A stretch of 64,000 nt of DNA from contig NZ_PBYA01000034.1 in the NCBI RefSeq assembly GCF_002729955.1, positions 1 through 64,000 of the forward strand, written 5' to 3'. The DNA is from Salinisphaera sp. Lineage in GTDB: Bacteria > Pseudomonadota > Gammaproteobacteria > Nevskiales > Salinisphaeraceae. Below are positions 1 through 9,507 of this stretch, one piece after another (positions within the stretch are counted from its first letter, which is position 1; each line of letters opens with the position of its first letter). The position numbers and the translations under genes are program-made. Under the pieces are notes generated by a model that was given only the letters and a program-made list of their open reading frames with translations, was not told where the DNA came from and searched no databases.

Positions 1-100
1 ACTGATCCACCCGATCGCGATGGAAGAAGGCCTGCGCTTCGCCATTCGTGAAGGCGGCCGCACCGTGGGTGCCGGCGTCGTGACCAAGATTACGGAATAA
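1..100 (+). CDS. tuf: Elongation factor Tu, C-terminal fragment
   Basis: Only the last 32 codons and the TAA stop lie in the window; the gene starts upstream of it. The visible residues ([18 protein letters not shown] and flanks) are the conserved end of domain 3 of EF-Tu, the GTPase that delivers aminoacyl-tRNA to the ribosome. The stop is 2 bases before the rpsJ ATG, so tuf and rpsJ are almost certainly cotranscribed and the rpsJ ribosome binding site lies inside the tuf coding sequence. Confidence 0.97.
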   Translation, partial: LIHPIAMEEGLRFAIREGGRTVGAGVVTKITE

Positions 101-102
101 AC

Positions 103-417
103 ATGGCCGCAAGTCAGAACATTCGTATTCGTCTCAAGGCCTTCGATCATCGTCTGATCGACAAGTCGGCACGTGAGATCGTGGAAACGGCCAAGCGCAC
201 GGGTGCGCAGGTGCACGGCCCGATCCCGCTGCCGACGCGCAAGGAGCGCTACACGATCCTGATTTCGCCGCACGTCAACAAGGACGCGCGGGATCAGTAC
301 GAGATCCGTACGCACAAGCGGATGATGGATATCGTGGAGCCCACGGAGAAGACCGTGGACGCGCTCATGAAGCTGGATCTTGCTGCGGGCGTCGACGTCC
401 AAATTAAATTGCAGTAA
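103..417 (+). CDS. rpsJ: 30S ribosomal protein S10 (NusE)
   Basis: The 104-residue product matches bacterial S10 along its full length (E. coli 103 residues), including the RIRLKAFDH start and the [12 protein letters not shown] segment. S10 is part of the 30S head and, bound to NusB, also acts in transcription antitermination. The ATG follows tuf after 2 bases. Unlike the usual tight S10 operon, 147 bases with a promoter and hairpins separate it from rplC. Confidence 0.98.
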   Translation: MAASQNIRIRLKAFDHRLIDKSAREIVETAKRTGAQVHGPIPLPTRKERYTILISPHVNKDARDQYEIRTHKRMMDIVEPTEKTVDALMKLDLAAGVDVQIKLQ

Positions 418-421
418 GACC

Positions 422-450
422 GAGACAAATCGGTTGCGGTCTGGTATAGT
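422..450 (+). promoter_or_regulatory. Candidate sigma-70 promoter between rpsJ and rplC
   Basis: A -35-like GAGACA (422-427) is followed after exactly 17 bases by TATAGT (445-450), five of six matches to the -10 consensus. Transcription would start near 457 and give a leader of about 108 nt before rplC. Seen in the sequence; promoter activity is inferred. Confidence 0.45.
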
Positions 451-464
451 CCGCGGCCCTGGCG

Positions 465-542
465 AACGAAGCCCGCACCACGCGGGCTTCGTTTACTGGA
501 TGCAACCAAACTTGAACTGTCGCCCCCTCTAGCGAGTGGCGA
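465..542 (+). promoter_or_regulatory. Hairpin leader upstream of rplC
   Basis: A perfect 12-bp stem (465-476 with 482-493, loop ACCAC) is followed by only three T residues, so it is not a classical terminator. A second, weaker hairpin (TCGCC 520-524 with GGCGA 538-542, inner CTC/GAG) follows. The rplC ribosome binding site GAGAAGG (548-554) lies just downstream. In E. coli the L4-controlled leader precedes rpsJ. Here a structured leader precedes rplC and so could be the regulated one; that role is inferred. Confidence 0.45.
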
Positions 543-564
543 TAAGCGAGAAGGTACTTAACAC

Positions 565-1272
565 ATGGCTATTGGATTGGTAGGTCGCAAGCGCGGCATG
601 TCCCGCGTTTTCGACGAAAACGGCGTGTCCGTTCCCGTAACGGTCGTCGAAGTCGAGCCGAATCGCGTCGTCCAGATGAAGGACAGTGACAGCGACGGCT
701 ATCGCGCGGTGCAGGTTACGACCGGCGCCCGTCGTGCGAGCCGCGTCACCAAGGCGGCCGCGGGTCATTTCAAGAAGGCCGGCGTTGAAGCGGGTCGTGG
801 TCTGTGGGAGTTCCGCGTCGAAGGCGATTGGCCGACGGTGCCGGTGGCGGCCCCGCAGCCGACCGAAGAAGGCGAGGAGCCCGCCGAGGCAGAGCAGGTC
901 GAGCTGGCCGTTGGCGGCGAGCTGACCGTGTCGCTGTTTTCGGAAGGCCAGATCGTCGACGTGGTCGGGCGTTCGATCGGTAAGGGTTATGGCGGCGTCA
1001 TCAAGCGTCATAACTTCCGCTCGCAGCGCATGTCGCATGGTAATTCCAAGGCGCACCGTGCGCCGGGTTCCATCGGCCAGAACCAGTCGCCCGGCCATGT
1101 GTTCAAGGGCAAGAAGATGTCCGGTCAGTTGGGTAATGCGCGCACCACGGTGCAGAACCTTCGGGTCGTCCGAGTGGATGCCGAGCGCAACCTGATTCTG
1201 ATCGAGGGCGGCGTTCCGGGCGCGAAGGGTGGTGACGTGATCATCAGCCCCGCGGTCAAGAAGGCCGGCTAG
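565..1272 (+). CDS. rplC: 50S ribosomal protein L3
   Basis: The 235-residue product is clearly L3: it has the [19 protein letters not shown] segment and [10 protein letters not shown], whose Gln is the methylated residue in E. coli. L3 is an early assembly protein with a loop near the peptidyl transferase centre. It is about 25 residues longer than E. coli L3 (209) because of an acidic Pro/Glu/Ala-rich insertion at about residues 86-113, between the two halves of the beta-barrel. RBS GAGAAGG lies 10 bases before the ATG. First gene after the candidate leader. Confidence 0.97.
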   Translation: MAIGLVGRKRGMSRVFDENGVSVPVTVVEVEPNRVVQMKDSDSDGYRAVQVTTGARRASRVTKAAAGHFKKAGVEAGRGLWEFRVEGDWPTVPVAAPQPTEEGEEPAEAEQVELAVGGELTVSLFSEGQIVDVVGRSIGKGYGGVIKRHNFRSQRMSHGNSKAHRAPGSIGQNQSPGHVFKGKKMSGQLGNARTTVQNLRVVRVDAERNLILIEGGVPGAKGGDVIISPAVKKAG

Positions 1273-1299
1273 GCCCGACTTTTACGACAGGCATAAGTC

Positions 1300-1908
1300 A
1301 TGGAACTTAATTTGGCAGCAGGCGGCAAGACGGTATCGGTTTCCGACTCTATCTTTGCGCGCCCGTTTAACAAGGATCTGGTTCACCAGATCGTGACGGC
1401 ATACCTGGCCGGCGCCCGTGCCGGCACCAAGGCGCAGAAGAATCGCGCCGAGGTTAGCGGTGGCGGCAAGAAGCCGTGGCGCCAGAAGGGTACCGGTCGT
1501 GCTCGTGCAGGCACCATCCGTAGCCCGATCTGGACCGGCGGTGGCGTGACCTTCGCGGCGACCCCGCGCGACTATTCGCAGAAGGTCAACCGCAAGATGT
1601 ATCGCGCCGGCATGAGTGCGATCGTCTCGGAGCTGCTGCGCCAGGATCGTCTCACGGTCATCGAAGCGCCGGCGCTCGAAGCGCGCAGCACGAAAGGCCT
1701 GATCAAGGCGCTTGCCGATCAGAGCTGTGAGCCGCGCGGCCTGATCGTCGTGTCCGAGGTGGACGACAAGCTGGGCTATTCGGCCAACAACGTGGTCGGT
1801 CTGGACGTGGTCGCGGTGAACGCGCTGGATCCGGTGGTTCTGGTCGGTGCCGAGAAAGTGCTCATCACGGAAGAGGCGCTGCGCGCCCTTGAAGGTTGGC
1901 TGCAATGA
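1300..1908 (+). CDS. rplD: 50S ribosomal protein L4
   Basis: 202 residues, the normal length. The long basic loop that lines the exit tunnel ([14 protein letters not shown], about residues 63-76) is intact. In E. coli, L4 also represses its own operon by binding the S10 leader, so it is the natural candidate ligand for the rpsJ-rplC leader here. Its TGA stop overlaps the rplW ATG (ATGA), implying translational coupling. Confidence 0.98.
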   Translation: MELNLAAGGKTVSVSDSIFARPFNKDLVHQIVTAYLAGARAGTKAQKNRAEVSGGGKKPWRQKGTGRARAGTIRSPIWTGGGVTFAATPRDYSQKVNRKMYRAGMSAIVSELLRQDRLTVIEAPALEARSTKGLIKALADQSCEPRGLIVVSEVDDKLGYSANNVVGLDVVAVNALDPVVLVGAEKVLITEEALRALEGWLQ

Positions 1909-2207
1909 ACCAGGAACGCATTTTTCAGATTCTGCGCGCGCCCCATATCTCTGAAAAGAGCACGGTGGTCGCAGACGCGAATAACCAGGTGGTCTTCGAA
2001 GTTGCCAAGACGGCAACGAAGCCCGAAATCAAGGCGGCGGTCGCTGCGCTTTTCGACGTGAAGGTTGAAGGCGTGACGACGGTCAATGCCAAGCCGAAGC
2101 TGAAACGGTTTCGCGGTCGGCCGGGCGTGCGCAGTGGCTGGAAGAAGGCCTACGTCACGCTGGCCCAGGGCGAGGAAATCGATTTCCTCGACGGCGCCAC
2201 CCAGTAA
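1905..2207 (+). CDS. rplW: 50S ribosomal protein L23
   Basis: L23 sits at the tunnel exit and docks trigger factor and SRP. The 100-residue form starting [10 protein letters not shown] at 1905 overlaps the rplD stop by four bases and has GAAGG (1891-1895) at proper spacing. An in-frame TTG at 1896 would add three residues but is less likely. The [20 protein letters not shown] core is typical. Confidence 0.97.
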   Translation: MNQERIFQILRAPHISEKSTVVADANNQVVFEVAKTATKPEIKAAVAALFDVKVEGVTTVNAKPKLKRFRGRPGVRSGWKKAYVTLAQGEEIDFLDGATQ

Positions 2208-2240
2208 GCGCTCATAGCAAGCGCCAAAAGGTAAGAAACT

Positions 2241-3077
2241 ATGGCACTCAAGAAAGCCAAGCCGACATCCGCGGGTCGTCGCTTTGTCGTCAGCGTCAAG
2301 GATGCGACGCTGCACAACGGCAAGCCCGAGTCCTCGCTCGTCGTCAAGAAGCACAAGCAGGGCGGTCGCAACAACAACGGTCGTATCACCGTGCGTCATC
2401 GCGGTGGTGGTCATCGCCAGCATTATCGTCTGGTGGATTTCAAGCGCGACAAGGATGGCGTACCGGCCAAGGTCGAGCGTCTGGAATACGACCCGAACCG
2501 TAGCGCGAACATTGCGCTGCTGTGCTACGCCGACGGCGAGCGTCGTTACATCATTGCGCCGCGCGGCGTGACGGTCGACACGAAGATCATGTCGGGTCCG
2601 CAGTCGCCGATTCGTCCGGGCAATGCGCTGCCGCTGGCAAGCATTCCGGTCGGCACCACTGTGCACTGCGTCGAAATGCGTCCCGGCAAGGGTGCGCAGC
2701 TCGGTCGCAGCGCGGGTGCCGCGGTGCAGGTCGCTGCGCGTGCCGGCGAGTATGCTGTGCTGCGCTTGAAGTCCGGCGAGACCCGTCGCGTGCATATCAA
2801 CTGCCGCGCGACCGTGGGTGAAGTCGGCAACTACGAGCACAGCCTGCGTCAGCTCGGTAAGGCGGGTGCGAAGCGCTGGCGTGGTCGTCGCCCGACGGTT
2901 CGCGGCGTGGCAATGAATCCGGTCGATCACCCGCACGGTGGTGGTGAAGGCCGTACCAGTGGCGGTCGTCATCCGACCAGCCCCTGGGGTTGGAAGACCA
3001 AGGGTTTCAAGACGCGTGCTAACAAGCGCACCGACGGCATGATCGTTCGTCGCAGCGTCAAGCGTAAGAAGCGGTAA
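2241..3077 (+). CDS. rplB: 50S ribosomal protein L2
   Basis: 278 residues (E. coli 273). The C-terminal [20 protein letters not shown] segment holds the invariant His near the peptidyl transferase centre, and the tail is very basic ([17 protein letters not shown]). L2 is needed for subunit association and peptide-bond formation. ATG with a purine-rich RBS (AAGGTAAG) 33 bases after rplW. Confidence 0.98.
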   Translation: MALKKAKPTSAGRRFVVSVKDATLHNGKPESSLVVKKHKQGGRNNNGRITVRHRGGGHRQHYRLVDFKRDKDGVPAKVERLEYDPNRSANIALLCYADGERRYIIAPRGVTVDTKIMSGPQSPIRPGNALPLASIPVGTTVHCVEMRPGKGAQLGRSAGAAVQVAARAGEYAVLRLKSGETRRVHINCRATVGEVGNYEHSLRQLGKAGAKRWRGRRPTVRGVAMNPVDHPHGGGEGRTSGGRHPTSPWGWKTKGFKTRANKRTDGMIVRRSVKRKKR

Positions 3078-3107
3078 GCCGCGTTTTATAAAGGCACAGG
3101 AATAGCT

Positions 3108-3377
3108 ATGCCCCGTTCAATCAAGAAAGGCCCGTTCGTCGACCTGCATCTCGCCGCCAAGGTGGAAGCAGCCGCGAACAGCAGCACCAAGCGTCCGATC
3201 AAGACCTGGTCGCGTCGCTCCATGGTGACGCCCGACATGATCGGTCTGACGATTGCCGTGCACAACGGCCGTCAGCACGTGCCGGTGTTCGTGTCGGAAA
3301 ACATGGTCGGCCACAAGCTCGGCGAGTTTTCCCCGACGCGGACCTTCAAAGGCCATCTGGGCGACCGCAAGGGTTAA
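3108..3377 (+). CDS. rpsS: 30S ribosomal protein S19
   Basis: 89 residues, matching S19 throughout ([15 protein letters not shown] start, [16 protein letters not shown] end). It binds the 30S head with S13 and contacts the A-site tRNA side. It lies between rplB and rplV as in other S10 operons; RBS-like AGGAATAG precedes the ATG. Confidence 0.97.
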   Translation: MPRSIKKGPFVDLHLAAKVEAAANSSTKRPIKTWSRRSMVTPDMIGLTIAVHNGRQHVPVFVSENMVGHKLGEFSPTRTFKGHLGDRKG

Positions 3378-3394
3378 GGCGAGGACTTATCAAT

Positions 3395-3727
3395 ATGGAA
3401 TCGTTCGCCAAACTTCGTTTCGCGCGTATCTCGCCGCAGAAAGCCCGTCTTGTCGCCGATGAGGTGCGGGGCATGCCGGTCGAGCGTGCGCTGGAAACGC
3501 TGCAGTTTTCGAGCAAGAAAGCGGCGCATATCGTGCGCAAGGTGCTTGAGTCGGCCGTAGCCAACGCCGAGCACAATGAGGGCGCGGATATCGACGAGCT
3601 CAAGGTTGCCACGATCATGGTGGACGAGGGTCCGACCATGAAGCGGATGAAGCCTCGTGCCCGCGGTCGTGCCGATCGGATTTTCAAGCGTACGAGTCAC
3701 GTGACGATTCGCGTCGCAGACAAGTAA
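3395..3727 (+). CDS. rplV: 50S ribosomal protein L22
   Basis: 110 residues, standard length. The tunnel-lining beta-hairpin ([17 protein letters not shown], about residues 79-95) is intact; in E. coli this loop carries macrolide-resistance mutations, and I see no deletion in it. The start ATG at 3395 follows GGCGAGGAC. Confidence 0.97.
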   Translation: MESFAKLRFARISPQKARLVADEVRGMPVERALETLQFSSKKAAHIVRKVLESAVANAEHNEGADIDELKVATIMVDEGPTMKRMKPRARGRADRIFKRTSHVTIRVADK

Positions 3728-3739
3728 ACGGATAAAGAT

Positions 3740-4420
3740 ATGGGTCATAAAGTACATCCTGTCGGTTTCCGTCTCGGTATTACCTCCGAGTGGAGCTCGC
3801 GCTGGTATGCAGAGAACGCCGGCTACCGCGACGCGCTGAACACGGATCTGGAGATTCGTGATTTCATTCGCGAAAAGCTGGCGCATGCGTCGGTGAGCCG
3901 TATTCAGATCGACCGTCCGGCGCGCAGCGCGCGGATCACGATTCATACGGCGCGTCCGGGCATCGTGATCGGCAAGAAGGGCGAGGATATCGACAAGCTG
4001 CGTTCGGAAGTCTCCGAGCGTATGGGTGTTCCGGTGCACCTGTCGGTCGAAGAGATTCGCCGTCCGGAGCTTGACGCTCTGCTTGTGGCCCAGAACATCG
4101 CGCAGCAGCTTGAGCGCCGTATCATGTTCCGTCGCGCCATGAAGCGCGCGGTGGGCAATGCGATGCGTCTCGGCGCCGGCGGTATTCGCGTGAACGTGGC
4201 CGGTCGTCTGAACGGCGCCGAAATCGCGCGTACCGAGTGGTATCGCGATGGTCGCGTGCCGCTGCATACGCTGCGTGCCGACATCGACTACGGCCTGGCT
4301 GAAGCCAAGACCACCTACGGCGTACTCGGCGTGAAGGTCTGGATCTTCAAGGGCGAAGTGTTCGATACCGATCCCAAGATCGAAGAAAAGCCCGCCGATA
4401 CCGGCGCGGCCGCGGGGTAA
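3740..4420 (+). CDS. rpsC: 30S ribosomal protein S3
   Basis: 226 residues (E. coli 233). The KH domain is visible at about residues 60-105 with its GxxG loop ([11 protein letters not shown]). The basic [11 protein letters not shown] stretch forms part of the mRNA-entry helicase site. The C-terminus is a short acidic/alanine tail. It is followed after 6 bases by rplP. Confidence 0.97.
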   Translation: MGHKVHPVGFRLGITSEWSSRWYAENAGYRDALNTDLEIRDFIREKLAHASVSRIQIDRPARSARITIHTARPGIVIGKKGEDIDKLRSEVSERMGVPVHLSVEEIRRPELDALLVAQNIAQQLERRIMFRRAMKRAVGNAMRLGAGGIRVNVAGRLNGAEIARTEWYRDGRVPLHTLRADIDYGLAEAKTTYGVLGVKVWIFKGEVFDTDPKIEEKPADTGAAAG

Positions 4421-4426
4421 TAAGCC

Positions 4427-4840
4427 ATGTTGCAACCGAAACGAGTCAAGTTCCGCAAGGTCCAGAAAGGCCGCAACCGTGGTCTGGCCCAGCGCGGTAA
4501 TGCCGTGAGCTTCGGCGAGTATGGCCTGAAGGCGGTCGAGCGCGGTCGTCTGACGGCGCGCCAGATCGAAGCGGCGCGTCGTGCCATGACCCGTCATATC
4601 AAGCGTGGCGGCAAGACCTGGATCCGCGTGTTCCCCGACAAGCCGGTTACCAAGAAGCCCATCGAGGTTCGTATGGGTAAGGGTAAGGGCAACGTCGAAT
4701 TCTGGGTGGCCAAGGTGCAGCCCGGTTCCATGCTCTACGAGATGGAAGGCGTGAGCCGCGAAGTGGCACAGGAAGCCTTCCGTCTGGCCGCGTCGAAGCT
4801 GCCGGTCAAGACGGCCTTTGTCGAACGCAAGATTCTGTAG
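4427..4840 (+). CDS. rplP: 50S ribosomal protein L16
   Basis: 137 residues, one more than E. coli. It starts [19 protein letters not shown] and keeps the [15 protein letters not shown] segment that holds the Arg hydroxylated in E. coli L16. L16 helps position tRNA in the A and P sites. It is 8 bases from rpmC. Confidence 0.97.
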   Translation: MLQPKRVKFRKVQKGRNRGLAQRGNAVSFGEYGLKAVERGRLTARQIEAARRAMTRHIKRGGKTWIRVFPDKPVTKKPIEVRMGKGKGNVEFWVAKVQPGSMLYEMEGVSREVAQEAFRLAASKLPVKTAFVERKIL

Positions 4841-4848
4841 AGGCAAAG

Positions 4849-5037
4849 ATGAAAGCGAAAGAATTGCGCGAGAAATCGCCCGAAGATCTGGAAAAGGAAT
4901 TGCTCTCGCTGCGTCGCGAGCAGTTCAACCTGCGCATGCAGCAGGCTACGGGCCAGCTCTCGCAGACCCATCAGTTCGGCGTCATTCGCCGTGACATCGC
5001 GCGCATCAAGACCGTGCTGCGCGAAGCCGGCAAATAG
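4849..5037 (+). CDS. rpmC: 50S ribosomal protein L29
   Basis: A 62-residue helical protein of standard length ([21 protein letters not shown]...), located at the tunnel exit next to L23. The ATG follows AGAGGCAAAG, a good RBS. It sits in the conserved rplP-rpmC-rpsQ order. Confidence 0.97.
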   Translation: MKAKELREKSPEDLEKELLSLRREQFNLRMQQATGQLSQTHQFGVIRRDIARIKTVLREAGK

Positions 5038-5050
5038 GAACAGTTGAGCC

Positions 5051-5359
5051 ATGAGCGAAACGAGCGAAAACAAAAGCACCGCCGCCGAGCAGGACAAGCG
5101 CCAGCGCGTTCTGGCCGGCAAGGTCGTGAGCAATGCGATGGACAAGACCATCGTCGTGCTCATCGAGCGGCGCACGCAGCACCCGCTGTACGGCAAGTAC
5201 ATCCGTCGGAGCACGCGTCTGAAGGCGCACGATCCGGAGAATACCTGCCAGGTGGGCGATTTTGTTGAAATCGCAGAGGGTCGCCCGGTGTCCCGCCGCA
5301 AGGCGTGGTCGCTGCGGCGCGTGGTCGAGAAGGCCGGCGAATTCGATACCGCAGGATAA
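5051..5359 (+). CDS. rpsQ: 30S ribosomal protein S17
   Basis: 102 residues. The OB-fold core from about residue 17 ([19 protein letters not shown]) matches S17, but a polar N-terminal extension of about 15 residues ([15 protein letters not shown]) makes it longer than E. coli S17 (84); the C-terminus is slightly longer too. The start ATG at 5051 is 13 bases after rpmC, so the extension is likely real. S17 is a primary 16S rRNA binder. Confidence 0.96.
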   Translation: MSETSENKSTAAEQDKRQRVLAGKVVSNAMDKTIVVLIERRTQHPLYGKYIRRSTRLKAHDPENTCQVGDFVEIAEGRPVSRRKAWSLRRVVEKAGEFDTAG

Positions 5360-5368
5360 ACGACAGCC

Positions 5369-5734
5369 ATGATCCAGACAGAATCGGTACTCAATGCAGC
5401 CGATAACAGCGGCGCCCGCCGGGTCCAGTGCATCAAGGTGCTGGGCGGCTCGCATCGCCGTTATGCGCGCGTTGGCGACATCATCAAGGTCAGCGTCAAG
5501 GACGCGATCCCGCGTGGTCGTGTCAAGAAGGGCGAAGTGATGAACGCGGTGGTCGTACGTACGCGCCACGGTGTTCGTCGCAACGACGGGTCGCTGATCC
5601 GTTTCGACAACAACGCCGCCGTGCTGCTCAACAACAACAACGAGCCGATCGGCACCCGTATCTTCGGGCCGGTCACGCGCGAGCTGCGTGAGAAGTTCAT
5701 GCGCATCATCTCGCTTGCGCCGGAGGTTCTATGA
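5369..5734 (+). CDS. rplN: 50S ribosomal protein L14
   Basis: 121 residues, essentially the universal length. It starts [27 protein letters not shown] and carries the [25 protein letters not shown] segment. L14 forms inter-subunit bridges. It opens the spc operon and its stop overlaps the rplX start by four bases (ATGA), so the two are translationally coupled. Confidence 0.98.
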   Translation: MIQTESVLNAADNSGARRVQCIKVLGGSHRRYARVGDIIKVSVKDAIPRGRVKKGEVMNAVVVRTRHGVRRNDGSLIRFDNNAAVLLNNNNEPIGTRIFGPVTRELREKFMRIISLAPEVL

Positions 5735-6060
5735 GCTCCAGAAAGATTCGTAGCGGTGACGAAGTCATCGTGACCAGCGGCAAGGACCGCGGTCGTCGCG
5801 GCACGGTCAATCGCGTGCTCGAAGACAAGGTCGTTGTCGAAGGCATCAACATTGCGAAAAAGCATGTTCGCGCGGACCCGAACCAGGGTATCCAGGGCGG
5901 CATCGAAGAGCGGGAAATGCCGCTGCATATTTCCAATGTGATGCTTTACAACCCGGATACCCAGAAGGGTGAACGGGTCGGTTTCAAGTGGCTGGGCGAA
6001 GGAGCGGATCGACGCAAGGTCCGTATCTACAAATCGTCCGGCGAAGTGGTCGACGCGTAG
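5731..6060 (+). CDS. rplX: 50S ribosomal protein L24
   Basis: 109 residues (E. coli 104). The KOW motif is at about residues 7-33 ([20 protein letters not shown]). L24 is one of the two assembly-initiating 50S proteins. It overlaps rplN by 4 bases; the rplE coding frame opens at the next base. Confidence 0.97.
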   Translation: MSSRKIRSGDEVIVTSGKDRGRRGTVNRVLEDKVVVEGINIAKKHVRADPNQGIQGGIEEREMPLHISNVMLYNPDTQKGERVGFKWLGEGADRRKVRIYKSSGEVVDA

Positions 6061-6069
6061 GTGAACGAC

Positions 6070-6642
6070 ATGGAAGACACCATGGAAAATACGAGCAAAC
6101 ATCCCGCGCGCTTGAAATCGGTGTATGCCGATCAAATCGTACCCAAGCTGATGGAGCAGTTCGGCTTCAGCAGCCCGATGGCGGCGCCGCGCGTGACCAA
6201 GATCACCCTGAACATGGGTGTGGGCGAAGCGGTTTCCGATCGCAAGGTCATCGAGTCGGCCATGGCCGATATGGCCAAGATCGCCGGCCAGAAGCCGGTC
6301 ATGACCCGGGCCCGCAAGTCGGTGGCCGGTTTCAAGATCCGCGAAGGCTGGCCCATCGGTTGCAAGGTAACGCTGCGCCGCGCCCAGATGTACGAGTTTC
6401 TCGATCGTCTGGTGAACGTGTCGCTGCCGCGTATCCGTGACTTTCGCGGCTTGAACCCGCGTGCCTTCGATGGCCGCGGCAACTATAGCCTCGGTATCCG
6501 TGAGCAGATCGTGTTCCCGGAAATCGATTACGACCGGGTCGACGCACTTCGCGGTATGGATATCGTGATTTCGACCTCGGCCAAGAACGACGAAGAGGGG
6601 CGGGCACTGCTGGACGGGTTCAACTTCCCGTTCCGCAAGTAA
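6070..6642 (+). CDS. rplE: 50S ribosomal protein L5
   Basis: L5 binds 5S rRNA. The body ([51 protein letters not shown]) is canonical. The start is uncertain: GTG 6061, ATG 6070 and ATG 6082 are all in frame and would give 193, 190 or 186 residues (E. coli 179). ATG 6070 is chosen because AGGTG (6059-6063) lies 6 bases upstream; ATG 6082 has GGAAG (6072-6076) and is a fair alternative. Confidence 0.95.
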   Translation: MEDTMENTSKHPARLKSVYADQIVPKLMEQFGFSSPMAAPRVTKITLNMGVGEAVSDRKVIESAMADMAKIAGQKPVMTRARKSVAGFKIREGWPIGCKVTLRRAQMYEFLDRLVNVSLPRIRDFRGLNPRAFDGRGNYSLGIREQIVFPEIDYDRVDALRGMDIVISTSAKNDEEGRALLDGFNFPFRK

Positions 6643-6664
6643 GCCGGCCCCGGAGACCCCAAGT

Positions 6665-6970
6665 ATGGCAAAGAAAAGCATGATCGCCCGCGATCGCAAG
6701 CGCATGAAGCTGGTGGCGAAGTACGCCGAAAAGCGCGCCGCGATCAAGGAACGTATCAACGACCCGGAGGCGACGCCGGAAGAGCGTTTCGCCGCTGCGC
6801 AGGAACTGCAGGCGCTGCCGCGCGATGCGAGCCCCACCCGGGTCACGCGTCGCTGTCAGGCGACCGGTCGTCCGCGCGGTGTTTACCGCAAGTTCGGGCT
6901 CTCGCGTAACAAGCTGCGGGAAGCCGCAATGCGCGGTGAAGTGCCCGGTCTCGTTATGTCCTCCTGGTAG
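6665..6970 (+). CDS. rpsN: 30S ribosomal protein S14 (zinc-free type)
   Basis: 101 residues, the same as E. coli. It is the long C-minus form: there is no CxxC pair and only one Cys, so it needs no zinc. The conserved end [33 protein letters not shown] is split here by numbering only. Located between rplE and rpsH as in other spc operons. Confidence 0.97.
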   Translation: MAKKSMIARDRKRMKLVAKYAEKRAAIKERINDPEATPEERFAAAQELQALPRDASPTRVTRRCQATGRPRGVYRKFGLSRNKLREAAMRGEVPGLVMSSW

Positions 6971-6994
6971 GCCACAGAAAAGGTATCGGTACGC

Positions 6995-7390
6995 ATGAGT
7001 ATGACTGACCCCATCGCCGACATGTTGACCCGTATTCGTAACGGGCAGTCGGCAGATAAGGAAAGCGTCGAAATGCCCTCGTCCAAGCTGAAACTGGCGA
7101 TTGCCCAGGTGCTGCAGGACGAAGGTTATATCTCCGGATTCGAAACCGTTGACCTGGACGGCAAACCGCGTTTGCGCGTGGAGCTGAAGTACTTCCAGGG
7201 ACACGGCGTGATCGAGCACATCGAGCGGGTGTCCAAGCCCGGTCTGCGTGTCTACCGCGGCAAGAAGGAAGTGCCCACGGTTGTCGGTGGTCTCGGTATC
7301 TCGATCGTGTCCACGTCGCAGGGCGTGATGACCGACCGCGCGGCTCGCGAAGCGGGTCATGGCGGCGAGATTCTCTGCTACGTGTCGTAA
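6995..7390 (+). CDS. rpsH: 30S ribosomal protein S8
   Basis: 131 residues (E. coli 130). It starts [18 protein letters not shown], with the conserved C-terminal [20 protein letters not shown]. In E. coli, S8 binds both 16S rRNA and its own mRNA at the rplE start to repress the spc operon; I did not detect that site with confidence here. Confidence 0.97.
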   Translation: MSMTDPIADMLTRIRNGQSADKESVEMPSSKLKLAIAQVLQDEGYISGFETVDLDGKPRLRVELKYFQGHGVIEHIERVSKPGLRVYRGKKEVPTVVGGLGISIVSTSQGVMTDRAAREAGHGGEILCYVS

Positions 7391-7422
7391 GGCACGTCGA
7401 GCAACGCACAGGAAGTTCGAAT

Positions 7423-7953
7423 ATGTCCAGAGTAGCTAAAGCCCCGGTGAGCTTGCCCAGCGGCGTTGAATGCAACGTCGCCGAGCGGGACGTGCGGGTG
7501 AAGGGCAAGAACGGCGAACTCAGCTTTCGACTGCCGGACGGCGTCGATGTCGAGGTCGCCGACGGTGCCGCCACCGCCAAGCCCACGGGCCGCAAGCCGA
7601 ATATGGCAATGGCCGGCACGGTGCGCGCGACGGTCGCGAACATGGTGAAAGGCGTCACCGAAGGCTTCGAGCGCAAGCTCGAGCTGGTCGGCGTGGGCTA
7701 TCGTGCCCAGGCTCAGGGCGACACGCTGAACCTGTCGCTTGGCCTGTCGCATCCGGTGGCCTACAAGATGCCCCAGGGTGTGACGGTCGCGACGCCGAGC
7801 AATACCGAAATCGTGCTGACGGGCGCGGACAAGCAGGTGGTCGGCCAGGCCGCCGCCGAAATCCGCAATTACCGGCCGCCGGAGCCCTACAAGGGCAAGG
7901 GTATTCGCTACGCCGACGAGCGCGTGGTTCGCAAGGACGCGAAGAAGAAGTAA
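7423..7953 (+). CDS. rplF: 50S ribosomal protein L6
   Basis: 176 residues, one less than E. coli. Both L6 repeats are present, and the C-terminal [15 protein letters not shown] motif, which sits near the GTPase-associated centre, is intact. ATG after AGGAAG with good spacing. Confidence 0.97.
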   Translation: MSRVAKAPVSLPSGVECNVAERDVRVKGKNGELSFRLPDGVDVEVADGAATAKPTGRKPNMAMAGTVRATVANMVKGVTEGFERKLELVGVGYRAQAQGDTLNLSLGLSHPVAYKMPQGVTVATPSNTEIVLTGADKQVVGQAAAEIRNYRPPEPYKGKGIRYADERVVRKDAKKK

Positions 7954-7998
7954 TCAACGGCGCGTTTCATTTACGGCCAACAACAGATTCATTACGCC

Positions 7999-8355
7999 AT
8001 GCACAAGAAAACGATTTCGCGACTGCGTCGCGCCCGTCGGGGCCGCATGCACATGCGCAACCTGGGCGCGCATCGCCTGTCTGTACACCGCACGCCGCAA
8101 CATATTTATGCGCAGATCGTAGCGCCCGATGGTTCGCGTACAATCGCGAGCGCTTCGACGGTCGAAAAGACCCTGCGCGAGGAATGCGGCAAGACCGGCA
8201 ACTGTGACGCCGCTCGCGTCATCGGCCGGACGATCGCCGACCGGGCCAAGGCTGCTGGCGTGGAAGCCGTAGCGTTCGACCGTTCGGGTTTTGCCTATCA
8301 CGGTCGAGTCAAGGCACTCGCCGACGCCGCACGTGAAAGCGGCCTGCAGTTCTAA
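7999..8355 (+). CDS. rplR: 50S ribosomal protein L18
   Basis: 118 residues (E. coli 117). L18 delivers 5S rRNA with L5. The basic N-terminus ([18 protein letters not shown]) and the [24 protein letters not shown] end are typical. The ATG at 7999 has no strong RBS directly upstream, but the reading frame and length leave no better choice. Confidence 0.96.
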   Translation: MHKKTISRLRRARRGRMHMRNLGAHRLSVHRTPQHIYAQIVAPDGSRTIASASTVEKTLREECGKTGNCDAARVIGRTIADRAKAAGVEAVAFDRSGFAYHGRVKALADAARESGLQF

Positions 8356-8367
8356 CGGGATTTCTCA

Positions 8368-8877
8368 ATGGCAACACGTAACGAACAACGCACCGAAGGC
8401 GATCTGCTCGAGAAGCTGATCACCGTCAATCGCGTGGCCAAGGTGGTCAAGGGTGGCCGTCAGTTCGGTTTCACCGCGCTGACCGTGGTCGGCGACGGCG
8501 AAGGCCGCGTCGGCTTTGGCTATGGCAAGGCACGTGAAGTGCCGCTGGCCATCGCCAAGGCGATGGAAGCGGCTCGCAAGAGCATGATCCGCGTGCAGAT
8601 CAAGGAAGGCTCGACGCTGCAGCACGCCATCGTCGGTCGCCATGGCGCCACCAAGGTGATCATGCGTCCGGCCTCCGAAGGTACCGGCGTGATCGCTGGC
8701 GGCGGTATGCGCGCCGTATTCGAGGTCGCGGGCGTGAGCAACGTTTTGGCCAAGAGCTACGGCTCGCGTAACCCGATCAACCTCGTTCGGGCGACGATCA
8801 ACGGGCTGCGCGAAATGCACGATCCCGAGTTCATCGCTGCCAAGCGTGGCAAGTCGGTCGAAGAAATCACGGCTTAA
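8368..8877 (+). CDS. rpsE: 30S ribosomal protein S5
   Basis: 169 residues (E. coli 167). The double-stranded RNA-binding-like N-domain ([21 protein letters not shown]) and the [19 protein letters not shown] core are clear. S5 affects decoding accuracy and mRNA-entry helicase activity. It is 12 bases after rplR. Confidence 0.97.
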   Translation: MATRNEQRTEGDLLEKLITVNRVAKVVKGGRQFGFTALTVVGDGEGRVGFGYGKAREVPLAIAKAMEAARKSMIRVQIKEGSTLQHAIVGRHGATKVIMRPASEGTGVIAGGGMRAVFEVAGVSNVLAKSYGSRNPINLVRATINGLREMHDPEFIAAKRGKSVEEITA

Positions 8878-8889
8878 CGGAGGCGCGGG

Positions 8890-9075
8890 ATGGCCAGCAA
8901 AGAAATCACGATCAAACTCATCAAGAGTCCGATCGGCCGAGTCAAGCGTCATCGCGCCTGTGTGCGCGGTCTGGGGCTGCGTCGGCTGCATCATCAGGTG
9001 ACGGTGGCGGATACGCCGGAAAACCGGGGCATGATCAACAAGATCGTCGACATGCTCGCGATCCAGGAGTCCTAG
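8890..9075 (+). CDS. rpmD: 50S ribosomal protein L30
   Basis: A 61-residue protein of normal length (E. coli 59). [21 protein letters not shown] is the family signature. A strong GGAGG lies just upstream of the ATG. Only one base separates its stop from the rplO ATG. Confidence 0.97.
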   Translation: MASKEITIKLIKSPIGRVKRHRACVRGLGLRRLHHQVTVADTPENRGMINKIVDMLAIQES

Positions 9076-9076
9076 G

Positions 9077-9505
9077 ATGAAACTCAACGATCTACAGCCG
9101 AACGACGGCGCGCGCAAGCTGCGCAAGCGCGTCGGCCGCGGCCCGGGCTCAGACCTGGGCAAGACGGCCGGCCGTGGCCACAAGGGTCAGAAGTCGCGTA
9201 GCGGTGGTTACACCAAGATGGGTTTCGAAGGCGGCCAGATGCCGTTGCAGCGGCGCGTGCCCAAGCGTGGTTTTCGCAGCCCGGTGGACGCGCCCGCTGA
9301 AGTGCGTCTCGATAACCTGAATCGCCTGGAAGGCGACGTGGATCTGGCGGCCCTCAAGGCCGCCGGTGTCGTTGCGCGTGAAGCACGGCGTGCCAAGGTG
9401 ATCGCTTCCGGCGAGATCAACGTGGCGGTCAACCTCAAGGGTGTAGCCGCGACCGCGGGTGCGGTCAAGGCGATCGAAGCCGCTGGCGGCAGCGTCGCCG
9501 AGTAA
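9077..9505 (+). CDS. rplO: 50S ribosomal protein L15
   Basis: 142 residues (E. coli 144). The Gly/Lys/Arg-rich N-terminus ([22 protein letters not shown] without its flanks) and the VPKRGFRSP motif identify L15, a late-assembly 50S protein. It directly precedes secY, with 2 bases between them. Confidence 0.96.
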   Translation: MKLNDLQPNDGARKLRKRVGRGPGSDLGKTAGRGHKGQKSRSGGYTKMGFEGGQMPLQRRVPKRGFRSPVDAPAEVRLDNLNRLEGDVDLAALKAAGVVAREARRAKVIASGEINVAVNLKGVAATAGAVKAIEAAGGSVAE

Positions 9506-9507
9506 CC

